64,000 nucleotides of DNA from Verrucomicrobiota bacterium (lineage in GTDB: Bacteria > Verrucomicrobiota > Verrucomicrobiia > Opitutales > Opitutaceae), in assembly GCA_030601755.1 (NCBI GenBank), contig JAUWBF010000004.1, positions 1-64,000 on the forward strand. The letters run 5' to 3'. This document shows, piece by piece, positions 1 through 8,933 of the stretch; the first letter of the stretch is position 1; each line of letters starts with the position of its first letter. The position numbers and the translations under genes are program-made. Below the pieces are notes generated by a model, which saw nothing but the letters and a program-made list of their open reading frames with translations, was not told where the DNA came from and searched no databases.

Positions 1-86
1 CGCTGCTCCGTCCTCCCGCTCATCGCCCATGCGCTCAACTCCGCCTTCTGCTCCTCATCCAGCTTCACCTCGGGTGATCTTCTCAT
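1..86 (-). CDS. Transposase N-terminus, IS630-type, cut by window edge
   Basis: Reading leftwards from an ATG at 86, the frame gives MRRSPEVKLDEEQKAELSAW and stays open to base 1. A short basic start followed by an acidic EEQ..EL helix resembles the N-terminal helix-turn-helix of IS630/Tc1-like transposases. Only about 28 residues are visible, so no catalytic residue can be checked. An ATG at 93 lies in another frame. It could instead be a remnant of an old element beside the tRNA integration site. The family call is from recall of the N-terminal pattern only. Confidence 0.5.
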   Translation of the reverse strand, partial: MRRSPEVKLDEEQKAELSAWAMSGRTEQ

Positions 87-330
87 GGCTCATTTGAACG
101 TGCCCTCTCTTATTTGTCACATTAATTATCGGGCACTACACTACGTGGTTTCGACTTTGGACTTTCGACCTTCAGGCCTTGGACGGCGGCTCTGCCGCAC
201 TGCGCCGTTCCCCGGCGCAGTGGATTGGCTTGGGTTTGATTCCGCCTCACGACGCGATGACGCATCATTTTTTTTGAAAAAACCTATTGACCCTCGGTCC
301 TCGTGCGCTTTGCTCCTCGTCTCTTCTTAA

Positions 331-1642
<1,312 letters not shown>

Positions 1643-1646
<4 letters not shown>

Positions 1647-1858
1647 GCGTTGAGCCCTCCGGTTAGGCGTTCGACGTAGGTTGCCAGCGCATCCGCGGGG
1701 ATACGAGCCGACCGCCCGATTTTGACCGGACGTGGAAAGCGCCCCGCCGAGATTTTACGGTGAAGCGTGCGCGTGCTGAGTGAAAGACGTGCGGCCGCAT
1801 CCTTGATCGTGAGAAGCAACGGGGAGCCTGTTTGTTGCTGAGTCTTCATCGGTTTCAT
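1643..1858 (-). CDS. Excisionase-like HTH DNA-binding protein
   Basis: A 71-residue protein with a MerR/AlpA-type winged helix (HTH_17): LTIKDAAARLSLSTRTLHRK, then a basic wing (GRFPRPVKIGRSARIP). This fold is used by excisionases and by AlpA-like activators of integrase genes. The position directly before the integrase, with ATGA overlaps at both ends, supports a recombination-directionality or integrase-control role. Start chosen at the ATG overlapping the upstream stop; a second Met at codon 4 is possible. Confidence 0.8.
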
Positions 1859-2583
1859 ACGAAGAAACGGCCCTCCGCTTTGGCTCGAGAGATCGGGCCG
1901 AGTTGTTCGACAGCTTCCAGTTTGGCGGTCTCGATATCCTCAAATGACCACGCGATGTTGTTTTCAAAAACGGCCAATATTTGGCACCCCACGGTCATCA
2001 CTTCGGCCATGTCATAGACAACAGCATCCCGTGAGGGATAGTCCTGCACGTCGATCACGCCCCCGTCTCTGCCAACGAAGGCCATCGCAAAGGGCACGGT
2101 CTTCGAAGCGTTTTTGAATGTGTCGAAAACCTCCACTAACTCCGCCGCGTATCTCTGAGCCGCAGCTTTTGAGGAGTGGATATTTACCGGACGGTCTTGG
2201 GCTTTGCTCACCATTTCATCCATGATACCGCCCCGCTCGATTAGCTCCGCACGAAGCTCATCCCAGTTCAGGGCACGAAGCTTTTGCGACATCGATTTTC
2301 TCGATGTGAAATAACCATGGAACGCGCTCGCGCTGGTATTCCCATCCGCGAATTCGACGTCCAAGTTCACGCCTTTTGAATCAAAGAAGAACCAGAAGGA
2401 AAAATCGTTAGGGATGATCGCCATGACTCCCTCGACAAACAGGTTTGCTTGTTCCTGCAGCGCCACCGGCAACGAAGCGGTGATTTTCCTGTAGCCTTCA
2501 CGGGGTAGGTAGACCTGACCGTCATCGGCCAGACCGGTTGCGAGCAATTTCATGGAAAGGCGGCGAATGTCGTCTTTGTTCAT
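1855..2583 (-). CDS. Hypothetical protein of the integrase operon (242 aa)
   Basis: No family recognised. The chosen start (MNKDDIRRLS) has a strong AAGGAGG ribosome site about six bases upstream and overlaps the preceding stop by ATGA; the frame remains open 21 codons further up. The protein is soluble, without membrane segments. It has an aromatic stretch (SFWFFFDSKGVNLDVEF) near residue 70 and a C-terminal half resembling a small alpha/beta domain. Being locked between an RHH-like gene and the excisionase by 4-nt overlaps, it is probably cargo or control for the mobile island. Confidence 0.75.
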   Translation of the reverse strand: MNKDDIRRLSMKLLATGLADDGQVYLPREGYRKITASLPVALQEQANLFVEGVMAIIPNDFSFWFFFDSKGVNLDVEFADGNTSASAFHGYFTSRKSMSQKLRALNWDELRAELIERGGIMDEMVSKAQDRPVNIHSSKAAAQRYAAELVEVFDTFKNASKTVPFAMAFVGRDGGVIDVQDYPSRDAVVYDMAEVMTVGCQILAVFENNIAWSFEDIETAKLEAVEQLGPISRAKAEGRFFV

Positions 2584-2906
2584 GCTTCGTCCTCCTTGGT
2601 GAAGGCGTCGAACAACGCACGTTTTGCGGCAACCTGTTCGCGACATTCGTCCAGAAAGTCCGCGAGTGCAGTTAGCTTGATGTCACCTTTCGGGGCTACA
2701 GCGGCCGTCAAAAACCGCGTCACGATTTCCGTGAGAATCGCGGAGCGGCGCAGGTTGATGCAGTGGCTCATTGCATCAATCGCCGTCTTTTCTCGTTCGG
2801 TCACGGTGAAGCACACCGTGGAGTTTCTGGGCTCAGTCGGGTTCCGCCCTGGGCGATGTCCCGTCAATGGCCCCTCGTTTGTTTTTTGGTCTGGAAGGGA
2901 GGTCAT
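2580..2906 (-). CDS. Ribbon-helix-helix-like protein heading the integrase operon
   Basis: A 108-residue protein. A short polar tail (1-30) precedes a segment STVCFTVTEREKTAIDAMSH with a following helix, the pattern of a ribbon-helix-helix DNA-binding fold (beta strand then two helices); a charged C-terminal helix ends in ...FTKEDEA. It opens the integrase operon and is preceded immediately by three identical palindromes, so autorepression is a natural inference. No Shine-Dalgarno sequence precedes the ATG. The RHH assignment rests on pattern only and may be wrong; a MobC-like protein is the main alternative. Confidence 0.6.
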   Translation of the reverse strand: MTSLPDQKTNEGPLTGHRPGRNPTEPRNSTVCFTVTEREKTAIDAMSHCINLRRSAILTEIVTRFLTAAVAPKGDIKLTALADFLDECREQVAAKRALFDAFTKEDEA

Positions 2907-2958
2907 GACCTATAGGTCGAGCAACCTATAGGTTTTGTCAAGCAATAACCTATAGGTT
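2907..2958 (-). promoter_or_regulatory. Promoter with three copies of palindrome ACCTATAGGT
   Basis: Perfect palindromes lie at 2908-2917, 2924-2933 and 2948-2957; the last two extend to AACCTATAGGTT. On the minus strand a consensus -35 TTGACA (2941-2936) lies between copies two and three, and a -10-like element overlaps copy one. Initiation would then fall at or very near the ATG at 2906, giving a short or leaderless mRNA. Bound repressor would cover the promoter completely. Confidence 0.7.
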
Positions 2959-3010
2959 GTGGATTGGTTGGCCGGACAGCAGTTAAATTTGCCCTGAGTC
3001 GAAGCCGCAG

Positions 3011-3643
3011 TTGTCCTCTGCGGAGCTGGCCGCGGTTGCGGGAGCCTGCACGTTGCGCACTCTTCAAAAAGATGAGATGCTTTTTCGTCAGGGAGAAAAA
3101 GCTGAGGGTTTCTATGTCATGCAAACCGGCGCGGTGAGCATCTTCAGCCTCACGCCCGACGGACGGGAACAGATCATTTGCATCTTTCGTCGGCCGGAAA
3201 GTTTTGCCGAAGCCACACTCGCCACCGTCGAGACCTATCCCGCCAACGCCGTCGCCTTGGAGGCTTCGCAGGTGGTCGTCGTCAGCAAGCCACGTTTCAT
3301 CGACCTGATCCGGCGCCAGCCCGAGCTCTCGTTGCAGATGCTGGGCTCGATGAGTCAGCACCTGAAATACCTCGTGCAGTTGCTTCAAGACTTCAAAGGA
3401 CGACAGATCGAGCACCGTCTGGCGGAATGGTTGCTGCGTCAGTCGCCCGCTGCGGAGGTTGGCTGTCCGGTGGGCTTCGAGCTGCCAATGTCCAAAAAAG
3501 TGCTCGCCGGACAGCTCGGCGTGACCAGCGAAACCTTGTCCCGCACTTTCGCCCGTTTTCGGAGGGAAGGGCTTATCGCGGTGCAGGGGGCGCACATTCA
3601 GATTGTCGATGTCGGAGGGCTCCGAGCCTACGGCGATCTGTAG
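3011..3643 (+). CDS. Crp/Fnr-family transcriptional regulator
   Basis: About 210 residues: an effector-binding beta-roll (roughly 10-120, with FRQGEKAEGFYVMQTGAVSI), a long dimer helix, and a Crp-type winged helix (MSKKVLAGQLGVTSETLSRT is the recognition region). The N-terminal cysteine cluster of classical FNR is absent, so oxygen sensing by an Fe-S cluster is unlikely; a heme or NO-sensing Dnr-type role is possible. The only start is a TTG in the middle of the usual first helix (LSSAEL), and an in-frame stop lies at 2984. The 5' end therefore looks trimmed, perhaps at the island junction. A near-perfect Fnr-type box lies 500 bp downstream. Confidence 0.85.
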   Translation: MSSAELAAVAGACTLRTLQKDEMLFRQGEKAEGFYVMQTGAVSIFSLTPDGREQIICIFRRPESFAEATLATVETYPANAVALEASQVVVVSKPRFIDLIRRQPELSLQMLGSMSQHLKYLVQLLQDFKGRQIEHRLAEWLLRQSPAAEVGCPVGFELPMSKKVLAGQLGVTSETLSRTFARFRREGLIAVQGAHIQIVDVGGLRAYGDL

Positions 3644-3664
3644 CCTCTACTATCGCTGTCGGCC

Positions 3665-4105
3665 TCAAAGATAAAACATACCTTTGGCCAGGAGCACGAT
3701 TCCCAGCATCACCGCGCCGACGATGCGATGCGTGTATCTGAAACGGCACACATCCATCGTGCCCTTGCGCGCGGCTCGCATGGCGGAGACAAACACTCCC
3801 AGCACGATGAACGTGAGGGCCACCTTGGCGGAGAGCAGGAGGCCAAACTTGGTGTGGAAAAAATCGGGCCTCGAACTGAAGTGTATCCAGAACATGGCTC
3901 CTCCTGACAGATAGAGCAAAGCGACGACCACGGGCATGAACCCGCGCACCCGCCGAGGAATCGCATCCGCGAGCTGCCGTCCTGTTTCATCGGGAAGCCC
4001 GCGTTCGACCGGCTCGATAACCAACACCTCGAAGAACACAGCCCCGACGAATGTCAGCGCGCACAAAAGATGAATGGTGACAAAGAGACCGTAGAAGGAA
4101 GCCAT
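3665..4105 (-). CDS. CopD-like integral membrane protein
   Basis: A 146-residue protein with four predicted membrane helices. H12 in the first helix (TIHLLCALTFVG) and a conserved His in the last (YTHRIVG) match the CopD / DUF2269-type family, proposed to handle copper or heme-linked electron transfer. Start chosen at MASFYG; sixteen more codons are open upstream, but they would contain the Fnr-type box and are better seen as promoter. Convergent with the Crp/Fnr gene and divergent from the HPP gene. The exact substrate is not visible from sequence. Confidence 0.75.
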   Translation of the reverse strand: MASFYGLFVTIHLLCALTFVGAVFFEVLVIEPVERGLPDETGRQLADAIPRRVRGFMPVVVALLYLSGGAMFWIHFSSRPDFFHTKFGLLLSAKVALTFIVLGVFVSAMRAARKGTMDVCRFRYTHRIVGAVMLGIVLLAKGMFYL

Positions 4106-4139
4106 GCCGCCAGCATGCCAGACCCGCTCGCTCCCGACC

Positions 4140-4153
4140 TTGATCTGGATCAA
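4140..4153. promoter_or_regulatory. Fnr/Dnr-type box
   Basis: TTGATCTGGATCAA is a perfect TTGAT-N4-ATCAA palindrome in the divergent region between the CopD-like and HPP genes. It suggests anaerobic or NO-responsive control by a Crp/Fnr protein, plausibly the one encoded at 3011-3643. It lies 35 bp before the CopD-like start and about 30 bp before the TATAAT of the HPP gene. Confidence 0.65.
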
Positions 4154-4169
4154 TTCAGGAAATGATAAA

Positions 4170-4189
4170 CTATCGTATGGCGATATAAT
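4170..4189 (+). promoter_or_regulatory. MarR-type operator overlapping a TATAAT -10 box
   Basis: The segment 4170-4186 contains TATCG-N5-CGATA, a variant of the ATATCGTA-A-TACGATAT palindrome found at 6983-7005 and 7084-7100. A consensus -10 TATAAT (4184-4189) for the HPP gene overlaps its right half, so binding would repress. The -35 region (around 4161-4166) is weak, consistent with dependence on the Fnr-type box. Confidence 0.55.
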
Positions 4190-4332
4190 TATTGACCCGC
4201 CTTAGGCCCAATGAGTGGATGAATGTTTTTCATCAATCCATCATATCTGCTCATGAACCTTCACGTGCCCGAAGCCATACACGCGTCATTCGCGTCATTC
4301 CTCCAGTCAGGAGGCCTGCCAGCCTGCGCCGC

Positions 4333-5097
4333 ATGATTGCCACTCGCAACCCCGTGGCTCCCGCCCGTAGTCCCGGCCTTTCACAAAGAACGCTTGATGC
4401 TGCCGAGCGCTGGCTCGGCATCGAGTTGAACGTGGTTGGTATCCGTGAAAAAGTCCTGTCGGGGGTCGGAGGCTTTATCGCGATCCTGCTGCTGGTTATC
4501 GTGAGCACCCGGGTGCTTCCGTTTTCCGGGGCGTCATGTGTCATCGCGTCGATGGGAGCGAGCGCGGTGTTGTTGTTCGCGGTTCCCCATGGACAACTTT
4601 CTCAACCGTGGCCGGTCATCGCAGGCCACGGCATTTCGGCGCTCATTGGCGTGATTTGCGCCAGGTTTATCCCTTCAATTCCGTTGGCCGCCGCCTGTGC
4701 AGTGGGTCTTGCAATCGCCGCGATGCACCAGCTCCGGTGCATCCATCCTCCGGGCGGGGCCACTGCCTTGACCGCGGTTATGGGCGGGGAAGCCGTGCAT
4801 GCGCTGGGTTTTCATTTCGTGTGGACTCCCGTGGTCCTCAACGCGCTTCTGATGGTGGCGCTGGCGGTTGCCTTCAGCCTGCCTTTTTCGCGGCGCCGGT
4901 ATCCCGCGGGGGCCGTGCGCCTTTCCAAGCGCAAGCCGCCCGCCAGCGCGGATCCCGACCACGAGACGATTGTTCACGCCCTGCGATCACTCGATTCTTT
5001 CGTGGACATCACCGAGGACGATTTGATCGCCCTCTGCCGTGACATCGACGACCAGCGCAAGAAACTCCGGACCCAGAAGAGTCGTGGCGAGCGTTGA
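4333..5097 (+). CDS. HPP-family integral membrane protein
   Basis: A 254-residue membrane protein of the HPP family, named for a conserved His-Pro-Pro motif, here HPPGGATALTAVMGG. A second family signature is SMGASAVLLFAVPHGQLSQP. Four to five membrane helices are followed by a charged cytoplasmic tail (about 190-254). Some plant and cyanobacterial relatives take part in nitrite/nitrate transport. The frame is open from a TTG at 4192, but the -10 box at 4184-4189 makes that start impossible; ATG 4219 and ATG 4333 remain, and the latter gives the usual family length. Convergent with the DUF488-MarR gene, four bases away. Confidence 0.85.
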   Translation: MIATRNPVAPARSPGLSQRTLDAAERWLGIELNVVGIREKVLSGVGGFIAILLLVIVSTRVLPFSGASCVIASMGASAVLLFAVPHGQLSQPWPVIAGHGISALIGVICARFIPSIPLAAACAVGLAIAAMHQLRCIHPPGGATALTAVMGGEAVHALGFHFVWTPVVLNALLMVALAVAFSLPFSRRRYPAGAVRLSKRKPPASADPDHETIVHALRSLDSFVDITEDDLIALCRDIDDQRKKLRTQKSRGER

Positions 5098-5100
5098 TGC

Positions 5101-6015
5101 TCACTCAGGGGTTTCGGTGGCGGCCCGACGGAGCAAATCGGCGATTTGCGGGCCGACCACATGCAGCTCGGCTCGATGAGCCTGATAGAGTTTTTCCAGG
5201 ATTTTGAAGCCCTTGGCTGTAAGCGAAACCCGCACCTGCCGACGGTCTTCCTTGGATGGTGTCCGTAACACGAGTTTCAGGCGCTCCATTCGTTTCGTCA
5301 GGCCGACGGCCGTATGATGGGCTACCTGCATTTGCTCGGCCAGCTCACCTATCGTCACCCAGTTTTTGCCCGGGAAACCCTCGATGGCCAGCATCGCCTG
5401 ATACTGGTGCGGGGAGACTCCATGACTGACGGCGGCTTGTTCGCTAAAGCCCAGAAATTTTCTCAGGCGGTAACGAAACTCTGACAACAGCTCCAAATCG
5501 GCTTTGGTCAGGCTGGCGGGCTTGCGGGAAGGAGGCATGGGCATTTTAGAACCCGAGATTTCTCCCGGTGACAACAAGATGCCGTGTCCGGAATCAGAAC
5601 CGCCTAAAAATTCAAGCAAGGCCACCGCGTGGTTGTGAACGCCGTCGCGCGCCGAAATCAAAAGCGTGACGGGGCCCTGCCTCGCACGTTCGAGCAAGGG
5701 TTCGATGAGTTTTCCCGAGTGCCTCAACTTGGAATGATAGCGCCTCCGAAACTCATGCCAGCGTGCCGGGCGATGTCCGAACCATTTTCTCAATGCCGCG
5801 CTTGGTGCGATGTCCTTTATCCAGGCATCGAGCGCGAGGGTCTTCTTGCTCAAACCCCGCGGCCAAAGACGGTCGATCAACACGCGGTATCCGTCATCGG
5901 GCGATGGCTTCTCGTAAACTCGCTTCCAGCGAAGATGCGGAGCTTCGTTGTCCTCGAACTCGTGCAACCAGCATGGAGGGCTGGCATACTGTCGACATTG
6001 GTCCGCGCCGTTCAT
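5101..6015 (-). CDS. DUF488 (YeaO-like) - MarR regulator fusion
   Basis: One uninterrupted 304-codon frame holds two families. Residues 31-140 match YeaO-like DUF488: KRVYEKPSPDDGYRVLIDRL, WPRGLSKK, then LLISARDGVHNHA. Residues 158-304 are a complete MarR winged-helix protein with SPHQYQAMLAIEG, the recognition region AEQMQVAHHTAVGLTKRMER and the wing PSKEDRRQVRVSLTAKG. A Met at 158 (base 5544) could start a free-standing MarR of normal length, but no good ribosome site precedes it. It is the last gene of a GNAT-DUF3088-DUF488/MarR operon. The operators upstream of that operon are its probable targets. Confidence 0.85.
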   Translation of the reverse strand: MNGADQCRQYASPPCWLHEFEDNEAPHLRWKRVYEKPSPDDGYRVLIDRLWPRGLSKKTLALDAWIKDIAPSAALRKWFGHRPARWHEFRRRYHSKLRHSGKLIEPLLERARQGPVTLLISARDGVHNHAVALLEFLGGSDSGHGILLSPGEISGSKMPMPPSRKPASLTKADLELLSEFRYRLRKFLGFSEQAAVSHGVSPHQYQAMLAIEGFPGKNWVTIGELAEQMQVAHHTAVGLTKRMERLKLVLRTPSKEDRRQVRVSLTAKGFKILEKLYQAHRAELHVVGPQIADLLRRAATETPE

Positions 6016-6044
6016 CGGAGAGATCGCACGGGGACAGACACATT

Positions 6045-6404
6045 TCAGTAGGCAACGCCTATGTCGTGAACGTGCGCCAGGTAGGCTTCAATGTTTGCGG
6101 CCCCGGCGACAAAGGCCTTGCCATGAGCTCGCTGAACGCCGGGAGGAGAGGGTAAGTCAGCCGAAGCATCATCGCCGAGAACCAACACCGGACAGCCTTG
6201 GTTTTCCTCGCCGATCAATGCGGCCAGCTCCGCTCTTGGACGCTGAAACTCCACATAGCGGACGTGAACGTGACTCCAGAGCTGGGGATAATATTCGAAA
6301 AGGCCCGCCACCTCGACGCATTCCCGGCAAAGATAGCGGATATTCCCGCGGTTGGGATCCATGAAATCTGGCTTCAGTAAATAGAGGGTGTCGTGTGAGG
6401 GCAT
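6045..6404 (-). CDS. DUF3088-family protein
   Basis: A 119-residue protein matching the DUF3088 pattern: N-terminal DTLYLLKPDFMDP, a CxxC pair in YLCRECVEVAGLF, and ALIGEENQGCPVLVLGDD in the middle. The family has a thioredoxin-like outline and unknown function. It begins 18 bases after the GNAT stop and ends 29 bases before the DUF488-MarR start, so the three genes are probably one transcript. Confidence 0.82.
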   Translation of the reverse strand: MPSHDTLYLLKPDFMDPNRGNIRYLCRECVEVAGLFEYYPQLWSHVHVRYVEFQRPRAELAALIGEENQGCPVLVLGDDASADLPSPPGVQRAHGKAFVAGAANIEAYLAHVHDIGVAY

Positions 6405-6422
6405 GGCTAAGCGTGCTACTGG

Positions 6423-6752
6423 TTATTTGGTCGCGAGAGAGGAGGCCGTAGGGCGGTCAAAATGGATGACATCCGCAAACTCCGGGTGCCGCTGCACGTA
6501 GTCCGCCACAAACGCGCAGCGTGGGATCACCCTCCACCCCAGCTCTCTGGCCTTTAATAAAGCGGCACGCACCAGAGCCGCGCCTGCTCCCTGGCCACGA
6601 AGCATGACGGGCACGTGGGTGTGCTCGAACCAGATGTCGCCATTGCCCACCAACGTATATTCCAGCATTGCCGTTGCCCCGGATTCGCTCAGCTCGAAGC
6701 GCCGCCTTTCGATGTGATGAACAATGGGAGGAGCGGAAGGGTCGTGGATCAT
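6423..6752 (-). CDS. GNAT-type N-acetyltransferase (YjdJ-like)
   Basis: A 109-residue small acetyltransferase. The acetyl-CoA pyrophosphate loop is RGQGAGAALV, preceded by FEHTHVPVMLRG and followed by RVIPRCAFVADYVQRHPEF, the signature of the single-domain YjdJ/Gtn-like family. The acceptor is unknown. First gene of the operon ending in the MarR fusion; its upstream region (6753-7136) carries two operator-like palindromes. Confidence 0.88.
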   Translation of the reverse strand: MIHDPSAPPIVHHIERRRFELSESGATAMLEYTLVGNGDIWFEHTHVPVMLRGQGAGAALVRAALLKARELGWRVIPRCAFVADYVQRHPEFADVIHFDRPTASSLATK

Positions 6753-6982
6753 GATGACGCGGCAATAGGCTTAGCGTATGTTCAATCGGATTTGATCGTG
6801 GCGAGACGGAGTTTGCGTTCCTCCTTCATTCGGCTCATTCGCGATGTTTACGCGTAGCCCGCGGCTGGCTTTCTTAATGTTTTTCACGCTCATGATTCAG
6901 GGAGGAGTTTTGCCCCGCGAAATCCGCGGACGGCGATAGCGTTAAGCATGGCTTCGTCATCTCCCTCAGATTTCGCCGGGGT

Positions 6983-7005
6983 TTAATATCGTAATACGAT
7001 ATTAA
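6983..7005. promoter_or_regulatory. Perfect 23-bp palindromic operator (MarR type)
   Basis: Eleven-base arms (TTAATATCGTA and its exact complement) flank a single central A. The 17-bp core ATATCGTAATACGATAT recurs at 7084-7100 with one mismatch and, more degenerate, at 4170-4186 and 9035-9051. Length and symmetry fit a MarR dimer site; the regulator is inferred to be the adjacent DUF488-MarR protein. Confidence 0.72.
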
Positions 7006-7083
7006 TGCAGGGGAATGCAACCTCAAAAGAGGCCGGGTAAGAGCTCTTCCTGCGGTATCAATCCGACGACTGATCAAATAAAC

Positions 7084-7100
7084 ATATCGTAATAGGATAT
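7084..7100. promoter_or_regulatory. Second MarR-type operator, upstream of ClC
   Basis: ATATCGTAATAGGATAT differs from the core of the 6983-7005 palindrome at one base. It lies 37 bp before the ClC start and touches its putative -10 box. Confidence 0.65.
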
Positions 7101-7136
7101 TATTTATGCATCCCGTATGGACCACGATCCATTGAT

Positions 7137-8933
7137 ATGCCTGCATCTCTTTCCCGTCACCGTGCCCGCTCGGTCTCCCCGTTGCGTTTTCTGGTCCTCG
7201 CCTGCCTGGCGATCCTGATCGCCGCCTTGTCAACGCTTGCGGCGCACCTGCTCCATTTGCTGATCGCGGTTCTGACGCAGTTCGCGTTCTACGGGCGACT
7301 GTCGACCGAGTGGGCCTCGGCGTCAGGCCATACTCGCGGGGCGTGGGTTATCCTGATCCCGGCCGCGGGAGGAGCGGTGATCGCGCTGATGGCCCGTTTC
7401 GGGGCGCGTGCGGTTATCGGGCATGGCATTCCCGAAGTGATGCAACAGGTATTGAGCAATCGGAGCCGCATCGCTCCGCGGGTGGCATTGCTCAAGCCCT
7501 TGTCCTCGGTGATCTCTATCGGCAGTGGCGGACCATATGGTGCGGAAGGTCCGGTGATCGCGACGGGCAGCGCGCTGGGTTCGCTGGTCGGACAGGCTCT
7601 GACAATGACGGCGACCGAACGGAAGACCATGCTGGCCGCCGGTGCCGCCGCCGCAATGACCGCGATCTTTGGCAGCCCGGTGGCGGCGACATTGCTCGCT
7701 GTGGAACTGCTGCTTTTCGAGTTTCGTCCGCGTTCGTTCATTCTTGTGGCGATTTCCGCCGCCGCCGCGCAGGCGATGCGTTTCGCCTGGGGGGAACCTG
7801 CCGCCTTGTTTACCCTAGCCGGCCCCTCCACTTGGTCGGCGCCGGCCTCGACGTTACCGGTGTTTGTCGCCATCGGTTTGTTTGCCGGCGTGCTGGCGGT
7901 GCTGGCGAATTCGGCAGTGCATACGACCGAACATTTATTCGCCAAGCTGCCCGTCTCATGGATGTGGCATCCGATTATCGGGGGATTGATCGTCGGGGTG
8001 ATCGGCTGGATTGAGCCGCGAGTGTTCGGAGCCAGCTACGATGTAATCGGGGCTCTCCTCGCGGGGGATCTGACCCTCTCCGTGGTCGCGTTGGTCTGCG
8101 GCTTGAAGCTGGTGGCATGGGTTCTCTCTCTGGGCAGCGGAACTTCGGGCGGCACGCTGGCACCGATGCTGGTGGCGGGAGGAGGAATGGGTGTATTGGT
8201 TGGCGCTTTGTTTTCCTGGCTGCCGGCCGCTCCCGTGTCACCCCAACTCGCAGCCCTGGTGGGAATGGTCGCGTTTTTTGCCGGTGGTTCCCGCGCTCTT
8301 TTTGCCTCGGTGATTCTTGGCGTGGAAATTACCCAGCAGGCCGCGGTGCTTTGGCCGGCTGCATCAGGTGCCACGGTTGCCATGGCAACCGCCTTTCTCC
8401 TTTCAGGAAGATCCATCATGACCAGCCCGGTCGAGCAACAGGGGATACGTGTGCCGATGGATCTGGATGTCGACGCGTTCGCCCGGGTGACCGTCGGGCA
8501 GGTCATGGAAAAAGCGCCGCGGACCATTGTAGCGGACATGCGAGTGGAGGAGCTGGCTGGTCGCATCGCGGCCGGGGACCCTGAGGTTTGTCACCACCAT
8601 GCGCTGTTAGTAACCGAGACAGACGGCTCGCTAATCGGGATTGTGACTCGGAGGGATATTCTGAACGCGGCGGAGCAGGCAGGGACTGTCTCTCGGGTTC
8701 GCGATCTGATGAGTTGTCCTCTGATATGCTCTTGGCCGGATGAGTCGCTGGACGAAGCGCTGGACAGGATGCATGCTCATGACATCGGACGCCTCCCCGT
8801 GGTGGCCAGAAACGACCCGCGGCAACTAGTCGGCTATCTTGGGCGTGGTGCGGTTTTGTCCGCGCGTCGCATTTGTTCGGAGGACAGTATGAGCGCCGAA
8901 TCCGGATGGCTGGATCGACGTTCAGGACGCTGA
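7137..8933 (+). CDS. ClC-family chloride channel/antiporter with CBS domains
   Basis: A 598-residue ClC protein. The membrane core (about 15-425) shows the anion-path motifs HGIPE (96-100), GSGGPYGAEGP with gating glutamate E137, and GSGTSGGTLAPMLVAGG in the second half. Residues 450-575 form a CBS pair, with VVEQQ-type linker, VGQVMEKAPRTIVADM and VRDLMSC as the repeat starts. Family members are H+/Cl- exchangers or channels used in acid resistance and halide homeostasis. It is divergent from the GNAT-DUF3088-MarR operon and shares its operators, so it probably belongs to the same stress regulon. Confidence 0.93.
   Translation: MPASLSRHRARSVSPLRFLVLACLAILIAALSTLAAHLLHLLIAVLTQFAFYGRLSTEWASASGHTRGAWVILIPAAGGAVIALMARFGARAVIGHGIPEVMQQVLSNRSRIAPRVALLKPLSSVISIGSGGPYGAEGPVIATGSALGSLVGQALTMTATERKTMLAAGAAAAMTAIFGSPVAATLLAVELLLFEFRPRSFILVAISAAAAQAMRFAWGEPAALFTLAGPSTWSAPASTLPVFVAIGLFAGVLAVLANSAVHTTEHLFAKLPVSWMWHPIIGGLIVGVIGWIEPRVFGASYDVIGALLAGDLTLSVVALVCGLKLVAWVLSLGSGTSGGTLAPMLVAGGGMGVLVGALFSWLPAAPVSPQLAALVGMVAFFAGGSRALFASVILGVEITQQAAVLWPAASGATVAMATAFLLSGRSIMTSPVEQQGIRVPMDLDVDAFARVTVGQVMEKAPRTIVADMRVEELAGRIAAGDPEVCHHHALLVTETDGSLIGIVTRRDILNAAEQAGTVSRVRDLMSCPLICSWPDESLDEALDRMHAHDIGRLPVVARNDPRQLVGYLGRGAVLSARRICSEDSMSAESGWLDRRSGR

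Larger units (their letters stand above)
6753..7136. promoter_or_regulatory. Divergent control region between the GNAT operon and ClC
   Basis: This 384-bp gap has no convincing gene. It is AT-rich in its right half and carries two copies of the MarR-type palindrome (6983-7005 and 7084-7100). A TATTAT-like -10 lies at 7098-7103, 34 bases before the ClC ATG, overlapping the second palindrome. No clear ribosome site precedes the ClC start. Confidence 0.6.

Noticed and set aside
2991-3010. Similarity of GAGTCGAAGCC to the tRNA T-arm as a right island end
   Set aside because: The match is only partial and lies within a stretch too short to distinguish from chance.
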